Source: Hemerocallis citrina (Eukaryota; Streptophyta; Magnoliopsida; Asparagales; Asphodelaceae). From it: 64,000 nt of DNA. The stretch's first letter is position 1. Every line of letters begins with the position of its first letter. The notes under the pieces were generated by a model, which saw only the letters and a list, made by a program, of their open reading frames with translations, did not search any database and was not told the DNA's origin. Shown here one piece after another: positions 47,963 to 60,190 of the stretch. The position numbers were made by a program, and so were the translations under genes. The stretch lies in contig CM030366.1 of assembly GCA_017893485.1 (NCBI GenBank), positions 202,177,173 through 202,241,172 on the forward strand. The letters are read 5' to 3'.

Positions 47963-48408
47963 CTAGGTTTGCCCGTTGAGACGTGCCTACGGCACGTCTT
48001 CGGAACGGTGCATCTTGCTTGATCATATAAAATAGTTTTGGAGATCCAACAAATTAATTGAAGTAGCAAACATATTATATGAGAAACTTTTGGGGTCCAA
48101 CAAAAAACATATTATATGATTTTTTTTGATTTTTTTTGAATTATTTTTAAAGTTTTTAATTTTTTAGTTTTTTAAAATTTAAAATTTTTTATTTTATTAT
48201 TTTATTGAATAAAAGAGAAAGGGACAGAGAGAGAAAAAATAAATAATTAATTAAATATAAGAGTTGTTTTGGGTTGTGGATTTGAATTTGAGTTTTGGAG
48301 GGAAACTTTTAGGAGGAAAAATATGTTTTGTAATGTTAGATCTGGACCTTTGATTTTTGGGAGAATTGAAGGAGAGCCACTTGATAGCTTTCTTTGTATT
48401 TTATTATA
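47963..48408 (-). mobile_element. Helitron, second copy of the 9759-10313 family
   Basis: The minus-strand 3' end is GACGTGCCGTAGGCACGTC, then ACGGGCAAACCTAG and a host T (47962). The body shares GGAGAGCCACTTGATAGCTT and TTTGAATTTGAGTTTTGG with the first copy. Its 5' end is interrupted or trimmed by the Helitron at 48409. Confidence 0.78.
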
Positions 48409-48737
48409 CTAGTAGTTTACTCGTGCGATGCACGTCTTAATAAATATAGTTTTTTTAAAAATTAAAATTTAGACGTAGCCTGAATTTGATGTAAAACCTC
48501 ATTTAAAATAGTTATGCATGTGCGTTGCACGGATTGGTAGATGGACAAATGGACAAATTATACTAAGGCCTTCTCCCATTATAGCAGTACTAGTATTATA
48601 CACGTGCTGTGCACGTGGGGAAAATTGGGAGAATGAAAAGGGCAAAAAAAAAATTTCCCTGCACGTACGCTGCACGGGTTAGGTCATGAACAAAGGCCTT
48701 CTACCATTAGCAGAGATTATAGCAGTAGAGATATAGA
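48409..48737 (-). mobile_element. Helitron nested on the previous one, itself split by a micro-Helitron
   Basis: The minus-strand 3' end is a GACGTGCATCGCACGAG hairpin followed by TAAACTACTAG and a host T. The 5' end, after removing 48590-48731, reads TCTATATACTGCTATAATGG and resembles the 42146 family (GGAGAAGGCCTTAGTATAAT). The exact 5' base is ambiguous by a few positions because TA steps repeat. Confidence 0.7.
48590..48731 (-). mobile_element. 142-bp micro-Helitron (innermost)
   Basis: TCTCTACTGCTATAATCTC at the 5' end, a CACGTGCACAGCACGTG hairpin and TATAATACTAG at the 3' end, inserted between A and T. It is nearly identical in plan to 42146-42285. Confidence 0.8.
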
Positions 48738-48801
48738 TTTCACCTCACACTTACAGCTCAATCAATCCAACACAGTCCTAATTGCCAGGTGGTATCCTCC
48801 C

Positions 48802-49459
<658 letters not shown>

Positions 49460-50045
49460 AGATGAAGATGGAGATGATGGCTTGGAATATTCTAGCATAC
49501 GTTTCTTTATGTGTTTTTGTGTGTCGGGTTTGGTGTTGTAATGTGGATGGTGGGTTGTGTTGCCTGTTGATGTCATCGTTTCATTTGATCTGATGCGATG
49601 CATTGGGTTTTCTTTTGTGGAAGATGTTATTTAGCTTAGATTTCTTCAGGAAGTCTGTATTGCTGATGCTAGTCTATATGTGCTGTAATTGTTGTTTATA
49701 TGCAATTGAAAGTTTGCAGATATGATTATGATGTTCATAAATATTATACATCTGTCATGAGAACATACAGGCATCCAAAAATGGACAGATGAAATTGATG
49801 TTAACAATTTTGATTCCAAGGTAATTTAATGCAAGCAAAAGTGTGATTTTAATCTCTTCATTTTGAGTTGCTGTACTACAGGTACAAGTTTTTTTTTTGG
49901 TCCTAGTAAATAAATGATGTAAATGACCATTTATTGTTCCATTAATCATCAATTGATTGAACAACTGGATGAAAATCCAAAGATTGGATTCCAAAGACTG
50001 GAGAGTTCTCTACTACCAGTTAGCAGTACATGTTGTCAAAAATGC
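49460..50045 (+). other. H3 3' flank and AT-rich spacer
   Basis: It contains the 3' untranslated region of H3, with U-rich and near-consensus poly(A) motifs up to about 49760, then sequence with no recognisable gene or repeat. Confidence 0.5.
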
Positions 50046-50049
50046 ATAC

Positions 50050-50340
50050 CACCAGCTATTGGCGAACATTGAGCTATTTGTGAACTATTTGGCTTGAGCT
50101 TGGTCAAAGCTTGGTTCGAACTGAGCTTGAGCTCAAAACTAAGCTCGTTTCGTAAACGAGCTGAGCGCTATTTATTTATTTATTTTTAGGCCAAGTTCGT
50201 GAGCTATTCGGCTTGAATATGGTCAAAGCTCGGTTAAAGTTCGGCTCGAATCGAGCTCGAACTCAAAAATTGAGCTCGTTTCGTAAACGAGCTGAGCTCA
50301 AGCCTGAAAGTATTTGGCTCGGTTTGGCTCGTCTCGATTG
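50050..50340. repeat. 131-bp-period tandem duplication with perfect hairpins
   Basis: Two diverged copies share GAGCT.TT.G..T.AA/GGTCAAAGCT and the perfect palindrome GCTCGTTTCGTAAACGAGC (50143-50161 and 50274-50292, 8-bp stems). Text before the stems (GAGCTTGAGCTC) is also self-complementary. It is of the GAGCTCG-rich transposon type; no ends were identified. Confidence 0.65.
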
Positions 50341-50914
50341 AAAAAGATAGTAGAGTCTTGTAATTATTTGGCATTTGGGGCTCTTCACTGTCGCTCTCTA
50401 GCAAAATTATTGACTTAAGATATTATACCCTGCTAGTAGTGCATCAAGGCTTTTCGATTATAAATAGAGGTTTGGATTCAGTGCCTGTGTCGACTTCATT
50501 CATGAGGTTGTGACTAGTGACTCCTGTTCCTGAAGTTCATCTGGCTAATTAAGATCATATGAATTCAAATTAACCGTTCTAACTCTAAATAATACACACG
50601 TGTAGTTTAAATGCTGACCATACTATTTTTTTTGGTTGATCCCTAATATTAACAATAAAGGAATTATTAATAACGAAAAGTGAGCATCATACTTGTATGA
50701 GAAAATTTCTGCCTACAAAGGAAGGTATCAATTAGATTCACTGAATCATTGTTTCGATGAAAGGTAGAATTTGCAAAAAAGAATTGGTAATTTTGTAAAT
50801 CTAGATTCCTAAATTGATTACTTTCTTTCTCTCCCATCCCATGTTTCTTACTGCATCTTCCTCTTTCTAGCGCTTCTCACTTCTCCCTCACAGCTCAAGG
50901 TAAACCCGGGAGGA

Positions 50915-50917
<3 letters not shown>
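50341..50917. other. unannotated spacer
   Basis: AT-rich and unique-looking; no coding, TIR or LTR signal seen. Confidence 0.5.

Positions 50918-50946
<29 letters not shown>
50918..50946. repeat. 29-base G homopolymer
   Basis: Uninterrupted G run preceded by GGGAGGAGG. A strong G-quadruplex former; the length may be uncertain through sequencing. Confidence 0.9.
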
Positions 50947-51178
50947 AATCAAGATAAACCCAAGAAAAATGAAAGTGGAACTCCTCTTTTTCTATCTCCC
51001 CAATATCAAATAACATTAATTCTATCAATCTTTAGCTTTCATTTCGACCCGTAAGGCCGTAACTATTATTATGAGGTGTGGAAGTGTTGCAATTTTCAGG
51101 AGAAAATAAGGAGGTGGAGTCCAATTTATCAATGGTGAATGGATGGAACCTGAAACATATCCAAGACTCACTCACTAA

Positions 51179-51811
51179 GAGCATTTGTAGTCGTTCTAGA
51201 AAATATAGGAAACGGGTGCTGTAGTGGTCGTTCTCTATATTTTTAAATTTTGATAAAATAGGAACATTAGCCTTCTATGTTTGAGAGATGATATAAGAAT
51301 TTCTTAAATATAGGAAAAGAAATATCATTTTGCGTCCGTTCTTAAAAAAAATATTCTCGGACGCAAGATGATCTTGGGCATGATCAATTTTTTTTAAAAA
51401 TACAAACATGTCGGACGCAAGATCATATATATGATCTTGCGATATGGTCATCCGTGATTTTTTCTCCCAATTTTTCTTCTTCTAAGGAGTATGGCCTATA
51501 GGATTGTTTATGCATATAAAGTTAATTTGAGAATGGTTTGATTTTTTTTTATATCAAGGGATGAGATGCTATGGGCCTATAGGAATTGTTATGTGTTCCT
51601 ATGCGTACAATTTTTATTTATTTTACAAATGTGTTGGACTCAATTTAAAAAAAAATTAAAATAAATTATATCAGTGGCTGAGATTCCATATTAAAAAGAT
51701 GATCCATCGTTCGACGAAATTTTGGGTTTTAATAACTACAAGCACAACTCAAAGTTTCTATTTCTAAAACCCAAATATAAAAATTTTGAGTCTTAACGAC
51801 TACAGATGCTC
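51179..51811. mobile_element. 633-bp Harbinger-type MITE
   Basis: Ends GAGCATTTGTAGTCGTT and (reverse) GAGCATCTGTAGTCGTT, 16 of 17 matching, with the TAA target duplication (51176-51178 and 51812-51814). The interior repeats CGGACGCAAGAT (about 51358 and 51413) and a CCTATAGGA..TGTT segment (about 51490 and 51578). No coding. Confidence 0.85.
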
Positions 51812-52080
51812 TAATGATGGCATCATTGAGGTTTTGAGAGACAAGGATGAGGCCTCCTCTTTTAGCAGCACTGCGGCTGCGGCCATAGCATGGAATATAG
51901 GAGATGAGGAGAAAATTTTTGAGCATCAGAAAGAGCAAGGATCCACTGATTGGTGGAGTGGGAAAAGCGAGGTGCAAGGAGGTAGTCTCGGAAGATGTTA
52001 GCCGCAGCAAGAAACAATTAGAATTCCATGGCAGCAACCTTCTAGTATTGTTGTTTTGTCTTACTGCTACGTAGGGTGGC

Positions 52081-52101
52081 TGTAGTACCCCGTAATTTCT
52101 G

Positions 52102-52139
<38 letters not shown>

Positions 52140-52568
52140 AGAGAGGTTGTGAGGGGGGGGGGGCACGGTCGAAGTGAAAGCAGACTGAGTGCTGCTATTG
52201 GAAAATTTAGTGGATGACGTCACCCAGGGGTGACGTGGCCACTAGGAGGGGGCCCACCCAGATGGAAGATGTGCTGTTCCCGCCACTGTCTCCTCTGTTG
52301 GTAATTGGTGACGTGTGCATTGGTTGGGCCCATGGGCTTATATTGTGTACACGGGTTTGAATTAAGAGAAAGAGATGGATTTGAGTAATCCCATATCGGG
52401 AGTAGACAAAGAATAATTTAATATAAATAAAATTGCCTATGATCAAGAGTCACTTAATTGGTTAACCACCTTTTGAGAGGCAGCCTGTGATGGACAGTTG
52501 TACTATAAGTATTAATTTGTCTTCTAAAAATAATAAAAATTGTCTGAGTATTGGAGCGGGGCGTTACA
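52081..52568 (+). mobile_element. 488-bp solo LTR
   Basis: TGTAGTACCCCG...CGGGGCGTTACA, flanked by GTGGC on both sides (52076-52080 and 52569-52573). A (TA)n tract lies near the left end, followed by an 11-12 base G run. No primer site clearly follows: the next bases, GTGGCATCTAGGCCGGGG, could be either the target duplication or a primer-site remnant. Confidence 0.65.
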
Positions 52569-52664
52569 GTGGCATCTAGGCCGGGGTCCTTTGTCTTCTA
52601 AAAATAATAAAAATTGTCTGAGTATTGGAGCGGGGCGTTACAGTGGCATTTAGGCCGGGGTCCA
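52515..52664. repeat. 75-bp tandem duplication across the LTR end
   Basis: TTGTCTTCTAAAAATAATAA...GCGGGGCGTTACAGTGGCAT.TAGGCCGGGGTCC occurs twice in a row, so the LTR end and its downstream flank are both duplicated. Confidence 0.85.
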
Positions 52665-52869
52665 AAACTCGCGAGTGTGTATGCGTGTCTTTAGAAAATT
52701 CAGGTTGACACTTTTCTAAGTGATGCTTAAGTGTACCCGTTTCCAATCATATTTTAAACTTATATAACATTCGCCATTAATTCTTACAATTTTTCAGTCC
52801 TGCACTTTTATCGTTTTGCGATGGGACAAAAGTGAAATATTGGTGTATTTCGGAAATGGGTCCCGTTTT

Positions 52870-53095
52870 ACAGGATTAAGAAGATGCTTGTTCCGTGTCT
52901 TGTGATTGTATGTCTTCTACTAGTACATCTTCCATGTGTGTGGAATATCATGAAAATCGGGAATATTATCAAAATTTACAAATGTTTCGTCACGATCTAT
53001 TTGTTTAATTAAATGAATGGAAGGAATGCAACGAGATGAGCTTGATTCTTGGCTACTATGTCTACCACGTGATCCATTAGATGTTATCTAATTAA
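52870..53095 (-). pseudogene. possible hAT transposase N-terminal relic
   Basis: The minus-strand text SNGSRGRHSSQESSSSR near 53090-53040 resembles the SRSRGSGRSGQDSSSSSRR start of the hAT gene at 40975, also at nucleotide level (CTACCACGTGATC versus CTACCGCGTGATC). No BED finger follows. Weak. Confidence 0.3.
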
Positions 53096-53247
53096 TAACT
53101 AGTGTATGTATGTTTGGAGAAAAAAATCGAGAAATAAGAAGAGAAAATTCAAAAAAATAAAAAATTCAAATTATGAACTAGTGTATATTCTTAAACAAAA
53201 ATTCTACAAAACAAGTAAAGATAGCTAAAAAATTCTAAAAAAAGTAT

Positions 53248-53828
53248 TGATATGGCTAAAAATGGGATTAAATCGGAACCATTCAAAGCGGGCATGAATC
53301 TCAAAGTCCCAGGGGCAAGATGGTAATCTCGCCTACAGACGGGTCCGAATTGGGAACCGGGTCCCTCCTTCTGGACCCGCAAACCCATTAACGGATCTGA
53401 CAAGTTGAGAACGGGTCTCAACCCGTTAGGGGCCAGTTCAACAGGATTGGAGGAAATCCTGGCTTCCCCTGATTTGGAGGAGGTGGTTACAACCACCCTT
53501 ATCCTCCCACACCAGAAAATATGGATCTACTCTCATCCTAAAAAGGATCCCCATGGCGCCTATAAAACCCCCCTAACCTCCGACTGTTAAAGGTGATCAC
53601 ACTTTGAACACTTGAGCTTTTTTCCTTGTCTTTTTCTGTGTATTGACTTGATAGTCGGAGGGTTCATTGCAGGGATCCATCCCAGTGTGTCGAACGTTGG
53701 TGCAGATTTCGAGGGAGCACCAAGGAGGCAACCAATTTGCAAGGAAGAAGAAGGGGTCGATCTTTGTGAGTTCCTCACAAACCTACAAATCTCATCTATT
53801 GCCCCCACACCCAAATTTAGCGGCAACA
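53248..53828 (+). repeat. 5' LTR of element B
   Basis: Starts TGATATGGCTAAA (element A's LTR starts TGATATGGGGTAAA) and ends GCGGCAACA two bases before the primer site. TATA box TATAAAA at 53561-53567. The left edge is inferred from that similarity, since the 3' LTR is not in the window. Confidence 0.65.
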
Positions 53829-53904
53829 GATTGGCGCCGTCTGTGAAAAATTTCACTCAACAAGCAATCTCGTCTTCCTCCTTCAATACACGTAACTCTT
53901 AGCC

Positions 53905-54711
53905 ATGCCTCCCAAGAAGAGACCTACAAAATCCAACCGAAGGACAACCACTTCTCACCCTCCTCCTCCTCCCACGCATGGGGATCTCCCTCCCCCCAAC
54001 CAACCAACCCAACAGCTCGATCCTCGGGCTCCGCTGTCCGTCCAGCAGCCTTCAGGACCCCAGGCTGCAGTGGGGGAACCCTCCCGATGGAGTCGCCACA
54101 AGCAACCTGTCCACCAGGTTTGAGTATCCATCCACAATGCCGACACACCGACACAGACTCTATGGCCTCCTATACTCCCCCCACTCCAAAGGACCTGCGG
54201 AACGTGATCAACAATCGGCAGATCGAGCACGGACACGATCTCCGTACCCATCTGGAGGAGAGGCGGGCCCAAGGGTCGAACCCTCGCCGCGAGCAGGCCA
54301 GGGACCGCTCACCACCCCGATCCAACCGAGGGGGGGGGTCCAACTCTCTCTGTAGGCAAAGAGAGTCACCCTAACATCGTCCAAGACGAAGCCGTTCCCC
54401 GGCAGGTCGCCATGCACCTCGGAACCATCGTGAGCAGGAGGCCCCCGTCACAAAGGCGGAATTCCAGCAATTTCAGGAGGCAGTCCTCCGGGCTCTCAAT
54501 GCTGCCCCTAACAATGGCCGTAGGGCCCCCAGTCCTCGACCGACTCCTCACCACCCTCGCCGATCCCATAGTCCTTGACCGGCTCCTCACCACCCTCGCC
54601 GATCCCATAGTCCTCGACCGGCTCCTCACCATCATTGCCGATCCTGTAGTCCTCGTCCGGCTCCTCACAATCCTCACCGCTGCCGAAGTCCTAGGTAGGT
54701 TGCGAGCCATC
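53905..54711 (+). pseudogene. element B gag, N-terminal part
   Basis: ATG at 53905 (MPPKKRPTKSNRR...), a basic Pro/Gln-rich region, then in another frame DLRNVINNRQIEHGHDLRTH and VTKAEFQQFQEAVLRALNAA, and a repeated arginine/serine/proline/histidine segment encoded by a 39-bp repeat. Frameshift near 54120; a TAG in repeat 2. It is cut at 54711 by the inserted solo LTR and resumes at 58777. Confidence 0.7.
54530..54690. repeat. four 39-bp tandem repeats in gag
   Basis: Unit GTCCTCGACCGGCTCCTCAC, CACCCTCGCCGATCCCATA, four copies with increasing divergence. In the gag frame it encodes PRPAPHHPRRSHS-type repeats, an RS-like basic linker. Confidence 0.85.
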
Positions 54712-57700
54712 TGTAACACCCCGCAAAATTGGAAATTACAATTTTGCCCCTGGGTGTTACGCACGTATATTTTGTAATGTGTTTCACTACATATTTTGGA
54801 TTCGTACTATTTATACATTTTTCGTATTGATTTTAGTCAACTAAAATATAATATTTAATCCCTGGGATTTACGTGCTTTTTACGTGTTTTGATGCACGTG
54901 TTTCCACCACTACGTACAATATTTTCTATAGGTTTAAATTATTTATTTTTATGTATTTAAATCTATTTTATAAAACGAAAATTTATTTTCCCCCTATTTT
55001 GATTAAAATGCATTTTTCGATTTTCCGCACGTATAATGCACGTGCTTTCTACGTGTAGTGATTTCATCATGAAATACATAAAATTAGTAAATATATTTTT
55101 CTTATATTATTTTCGATTATATTTAATAATTTTTCATCGATAAAGTCAATTTTCTCATTTTAATATTTTACGTGCAACGCACGTGTTTTAAGCGAACATA
55201 TTTGAGTATGTTTATTTTCAAAAAAATATTTCGGAGCGTGTGTAATACCCAATAATAATTTTTTTTTAAGAATATACTATATGGTGTAATACTAGTAATA
55301 GTATATATTGAAAATAGTATATATATGTGTGTTGAAAAAGTAATATGCTGTATGGATTAATATATGAATGGTTGGCTTATGTTATATGAAACGTGTATGG
55401 TATATAAAAAAAAAGGTGAATGGGCCCACATCCAGGTGTGGCCCGTGCCACACTTGCTGTTTAGCCCATAGGCTTCACTATGGGGTTTAAATCAATTAGT
55501 ATGTATCTTGTAAAAAATGAATTAGAGTGAGGGAAGGAGGGGGCCCACGGTATCCTGCTGGTTAGTGCATGTGCATGTGCACATTTGGAGAGTGGGTATG
55601 ACCGGTTTGTGCTTGTAGTGACCGGATTTTGGTAGTGGGGAGATGAAGAGATTGAAGTTATGGGAGTTGGGATTTTTAAAGAGGTAGGAGTTATAAGGAG
55701 GTGAAGAGTTTAGGAGTTTTGAGAGTTATGAAATGTGAAGGGTTAGATATTAATTTTAGTAATTTATTAGGTGTGTAATTTTGTAATTTGAACCCTAGCA
55801 AAATCTTATAAATAGTCCCATCCTCTTCTCTTTTGTCCACACCAAAATAAAATAAATAAGAATAAGAAAGAAAGAGAGAAAAGAAAAGAGAAGAAAGAAA
55901 GAAAGAAAAAGAGAAGAGAGTCTTGTGCTTGGAGGCCATTGCTAGGAGGAGAAGAGGAATTAGGAGTCTTGGAGCTAGAAGTGGTGATCATCCTTTCAAT
56001 TGTTCAAGCTTTCAATCAAGGTGGGCGTTCTCCCACTTTCTAATTTTTAGAATGTACATGCTAATAAAAGTGAATGAGTAGTTTTGATAAAATAGAATAA
56101 CTATGCTATGATTGTGGTGAGACTAATAGTGAATCATGCTATGTTGACAAATGGATTAGCATTATGTTTGTGGGTGATCCTATGCTTTCTAATTGTAGAA
56201 ATTGCATGCTAACTATTTTATATGACTAGTATGAATTGAATGTGATGAGAAATGTGTAGATAAAAATCCATGCTAGAGATAGCAAATGAGAAATATTTTT
56301 CTTATTGCTAATGGGCATAGAAAAATATATATAGTAAAATAAAATTTACATTTCACAAATTATAGCGAAAGTTGAGTTACTCTTCACGCGGTAGAAATTT
56401 TCAATTGTATGAACTTATTGTCGCCCTAGAGTTCAGTATACTGTTCTCGAATAAATTTTAGAGTGTGTGGGTTCGACATTTGGGATCGTAAATTGTTTTT
56501 GGAAAAGAGAAATTTTGAAGAGTCTCAATCTACAAATTTTTGGATCTGTGTATTACATCGATTGTTGGGTCTGGGGTGAAGGAGAGATGACGGGGTCGTG
56601 GTCGACGCTGTTAACTGTGGTGCATATGGTTTGGTTAAATTAAGTTATGATCTGTTGAGTTAGAATGCCTTGGATTAAATGGAATTGGTTATTCCCTTTT
56701 TTTTCGGGCCTGATATGTACACAGGGAGCTAATTATGAATTGAGTTTGGCATCATGTTCGTTGGTTAAGGATATGCCTTAATCAAGTAAGACTTGATTAG
56801 AGTCTGGGTATTTAAAAGACCATGTGAACTTTAGTCATGTGGGAGCACTTGGCCTATCGGCTTGGTGTCTGGGCTTTCTTCTTGCGGATTGTGGGTTCGA
56901 ATCTTTGTGGAAGCCCTCTGACTTGGTTTCTAAACAAAATTTTTTGGAGTCTACTTACTTGGTTTCTAAACAAAATTTTTTGGAGTTCTAAACATTTTTT
57001 TTTGTTTTGGTTTCTAAACATTTTTTTTGGAGTCTCTCACTTGGAGTTCCTAGCTTGATTTGTAAACATATATATATTTTTTTGAAAGGCCCTTACTGGT
57101 TTATAAAATCTTCTAACATTGTTTTCATTTTGGAAATCATCTAACATTTTTAATAAAGAATGAAGTTTGGATAATAATGGAATAAAAATGGAATATAATT
57201 CATCAAATATAGTTTTAGAATTTCTTTTGTATATTTGAGAATTTAAAGAGGAGAAAGTGAAATGTCACTTCGATTGTGATTAGAATTTAATTAATAAAGA
57301 GCATGATAATATTTTTAGAAGAGTAAAGTATTGATTGTGCGAGTTAAATTTTCATTTGAAGAAATTGTGCAATCGTTTTGGTTTAAGAATATTTTATGTG
57401 AATTGAGAAAATGTGAGAGCTTGAATTGGTTCATGCGATGAAATTGTTTGTTTGAAAGGAATTATTTATGCTTATAAAGTTGATGAATAAATGAATAGAT
57501 CATAAATAGTGACAAGATTTGATTATTTTTTTGTGAAATGAATTGAAAGATGAAATTATTTAGGTTTAAGACATGATCATTAAAGGGTATATGTACCCAT
57601 GTTTCTTGTACATGAAAGTTTATGATTTAGAGTTAGTAAGACCTCGGTACCGGCATTATTGAAAGAAAAGATTTGAGAAATGATTTGGAGATATGGCTAA

Positions 57701-58013
57701 GGAACCATCTCGTATTTGTTGATTAAGTCCGGTAGGAGGTAAAACTAATTCTTTGAATGGAAATTATTCATGTCTTGAACTTAAGAAAATTTAGGCACAT
57801 AAGTGAAGATGTAGTAAACTTAAGGAAACGTAAGTGGGGTGCTCTATATAGTCGGCGGTGGACTCCAAGACTATAGACCCAGTTGGTGGACTGAGGTTGC
57901 CCTGTGGGAGACGGATTATTATATTTTAATCCGGGACTATGAGGACGGGTCGGCGGTGGACTCCAAGATCTTGAGTAGTCGGACGGATGGGCTTTTGTGT
58001 TTACCGTCTCCAA

Positions 58014-58064
<51 letters not shown>

Positions 58065-58771
58065 TGGGCTAGAGGGTCACATACGGGACGATTCGCACGA
58101 TGTGGAATCTGTTATAACAGCCGGCGGTGGACTCCAAGGCTGGGATTCAAATTCGTGGAATAGTCTGAACTTTGTTTTGCTACCGGGTAGTTTTCATGGC
58201 GAGGGATCGAGCCCTGTATTGTGAAGAACGTAGGCACTTGCCCTTGGACCTATGTAGTATGGGATGCATAGAATCCGAACAAGTGTGCATTAGTGTCATC
58301 CTAGTATAGAATGTGTGCATTAGGCATTAAGGCATGACATACACTTATGTTTAGAATAATCACTTTTGACACTTTATATGTTCATTCAATCTTTTTGTGA
58401 TTTGTTAAAGTATGAGATCGTTATACTATTTCCGGCATAGAGAGGATAGCCGTGTATAACATTTCGTCAGTTGTAAGTAACTGACGAGCCCACAGATTAA
58501 CATGCAGGTAATGGACTATTCATGGAGTTATAAAGTGGATATGCTGTTGCTGTTTAGAAGTTAAAGATGTTGCAAATGATGTTAAAGTTATACAAGTTGT
58601 ATTTCATTGATTGTAATCTTTTAGTCTTCTGCTGTGTAAAAACCAAGTGTAAAGGAACTCTGATGTTTTGTGAATGAAAAGTTTTAATTTCCTTGTAAAA
58701 TTGTACGAAGTGAAGTAAAGATCCTGTGAAATCTCGAATTTATCCTTATATTTGCAATTCGGGGCGTTACA
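54712..58771 (+). mobile_element. 4.06-kb solo LTR, same family as 1943-5544
   Basis: TGTAACACCCCGCAAAATTGG...AATTCGGGGCGTTACA, with the perfect target duplication CCATC (54707-54711 and 58772-58776). It is co-linear with 1943-5544 and carries the same TATA box (55807). A longer 3' half has repeated GTCGGCGGTGGACTCCAAG units (57850, 57948, 58120), a TA tract (58022-58062), and a TTGGTTTCTAAACAAAATTT duplication (56922-56980). A B-box-like GTGGGTTCGAATC is at 56891-56903. No coding. Confidence 0.92.
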
Positions 58772-58776
58772 CCATC

Positions 58777-60190
58777 GCCGCCCCTCTCCCGATCACCATC
58801 GCCGCTCTCACAGTTTACTCCAAGTCACCCTCGTCTCTCAGTCAGTCTGCCTCCTACTCTGAGCCATCACTGGCGCAGCCCCAACCTTCCTCGACATGAG
58901 AACGAGTCCCGGGGTTCGGCCAGACAGGACCAAAGGGAGGACTCGGTCTACCACTGTCTCCATGAAATGGAGGGGCGCCTCGGCCAGCTCGACCGAGATG
59001 AAGGGCGACTTTAAGAGACCTTCGTCCGAGCAGGCCCCCGTTCTCCCGTACCATTATGGAGGCTCCAGTTCCCGACAACTTCAAGCCTCCACATTTCGAG
59101 ACATATAACGGGGAGTCAGACCCTGTAGATCACATTGAGAGTTTCAAAACTCTCATGATGATTCACCATGCATCCGAATCCCTCCTTTGCAAGACCTTCC
59201 CGATCACACTCAAGGGGCCGGCTCGGGAATGGTACTCGCGGCTTGCGCCGGAATCCATCTTCTCCTTCGATCAGTTCGAGGGTTTTTTCCTCACACATTT
59301 CGTGAGTAGTCGGCGTGCTGAGAAGATGAGCGACACCCTATTGTTCCTCAGCCAAAATAAGGGCGAACGATTAAGGGATTATGTCAAGCGCTTCACCACC
59401 AAGGCTAGGTCCATTGCTTCTTTGGAACCTTCGGTCGCCACCATCACCTTCCAGTCCAACGTCCTCAATGCTGACCTTAGGGCGTCTTTCGCCAAGAAGT
59501 CCACTTAGAACTTCTCAGAGCTCCTACTTCGGAGCGAGAAGTACATCTGAGCGGAAGAAGCCGTCCGCCGCCCGACCTTCGAGGCTTCATCTTTTGGGAA
59601 CAAGCAGAAGGGTGCAGAAGAAGAAGGAGCTAAGAAGCTCCAAAAGGACATGGGGGTCAGCGGCGTCCCCCTCCTCGGTTCGAGAAATTCACTCTACTTA
59701 ACGCGAGTGTATCTGTCATCCTCATGGAGATAGGAAATGATGGCCTCTTACTGCCTCCCCCAAGGATGAACACCCCGACAAAGAAGAGGGACCGGAGTAA
59801 GTGGTTCCGTTTCCATCGGGACCACGGGCACGATACCGATGAATGTCGGGCCTTGAAGGATGGAAATTGAGGCTCTCATTCAGCGAGGGCAACTCAACCG
59901 GTTCGAAAAAGGGACCGAGCCAATCTGCCCCCGCCGCCTCGGGGGGCTAACAGGCGAAACGAGCAGCACACGGAGACTCCGGAGGCCGAAGTAGAGGGCA
60001 TCTTGCACCTGATACACGGGGGCCCAATGGGGAGAGATTCCAACTCCTCCCGAAAAGCCTTCGTAAGGGAGGTTAACTCCGTGCAGAGCCATCCTCCCCC
60101 AAACGGCCTCGGAGTCCTGGTGACGTTCTCTGATAGGGACCTGGAGGCATCCGCACGCCCCACTGCGATGCCCTCGTCATCAATCTCCGC
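58777..60190 (+). pseudogene. element B gag, core and zinc-knuckle region
   Basis: The core 59056-59508 is open: PVPDNFKPPHFETYNGESDP, LMMIHHASESLL, LKGPAREWYSRLAPES, LRDYVKRFTTKARS, typical Retrotrans_gag. A TAG ends it at 59508; beyond that KWFRFHRDHGHDTDECRALK near 59800-59860 is the zinc-knuckle-like motif (its first Cys, as in YCRFH of element A, is replaced by Phe). Several frameshifts occur before the protease. It provides particle and RNA packaging in active relatives. Confidence 0.82.
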
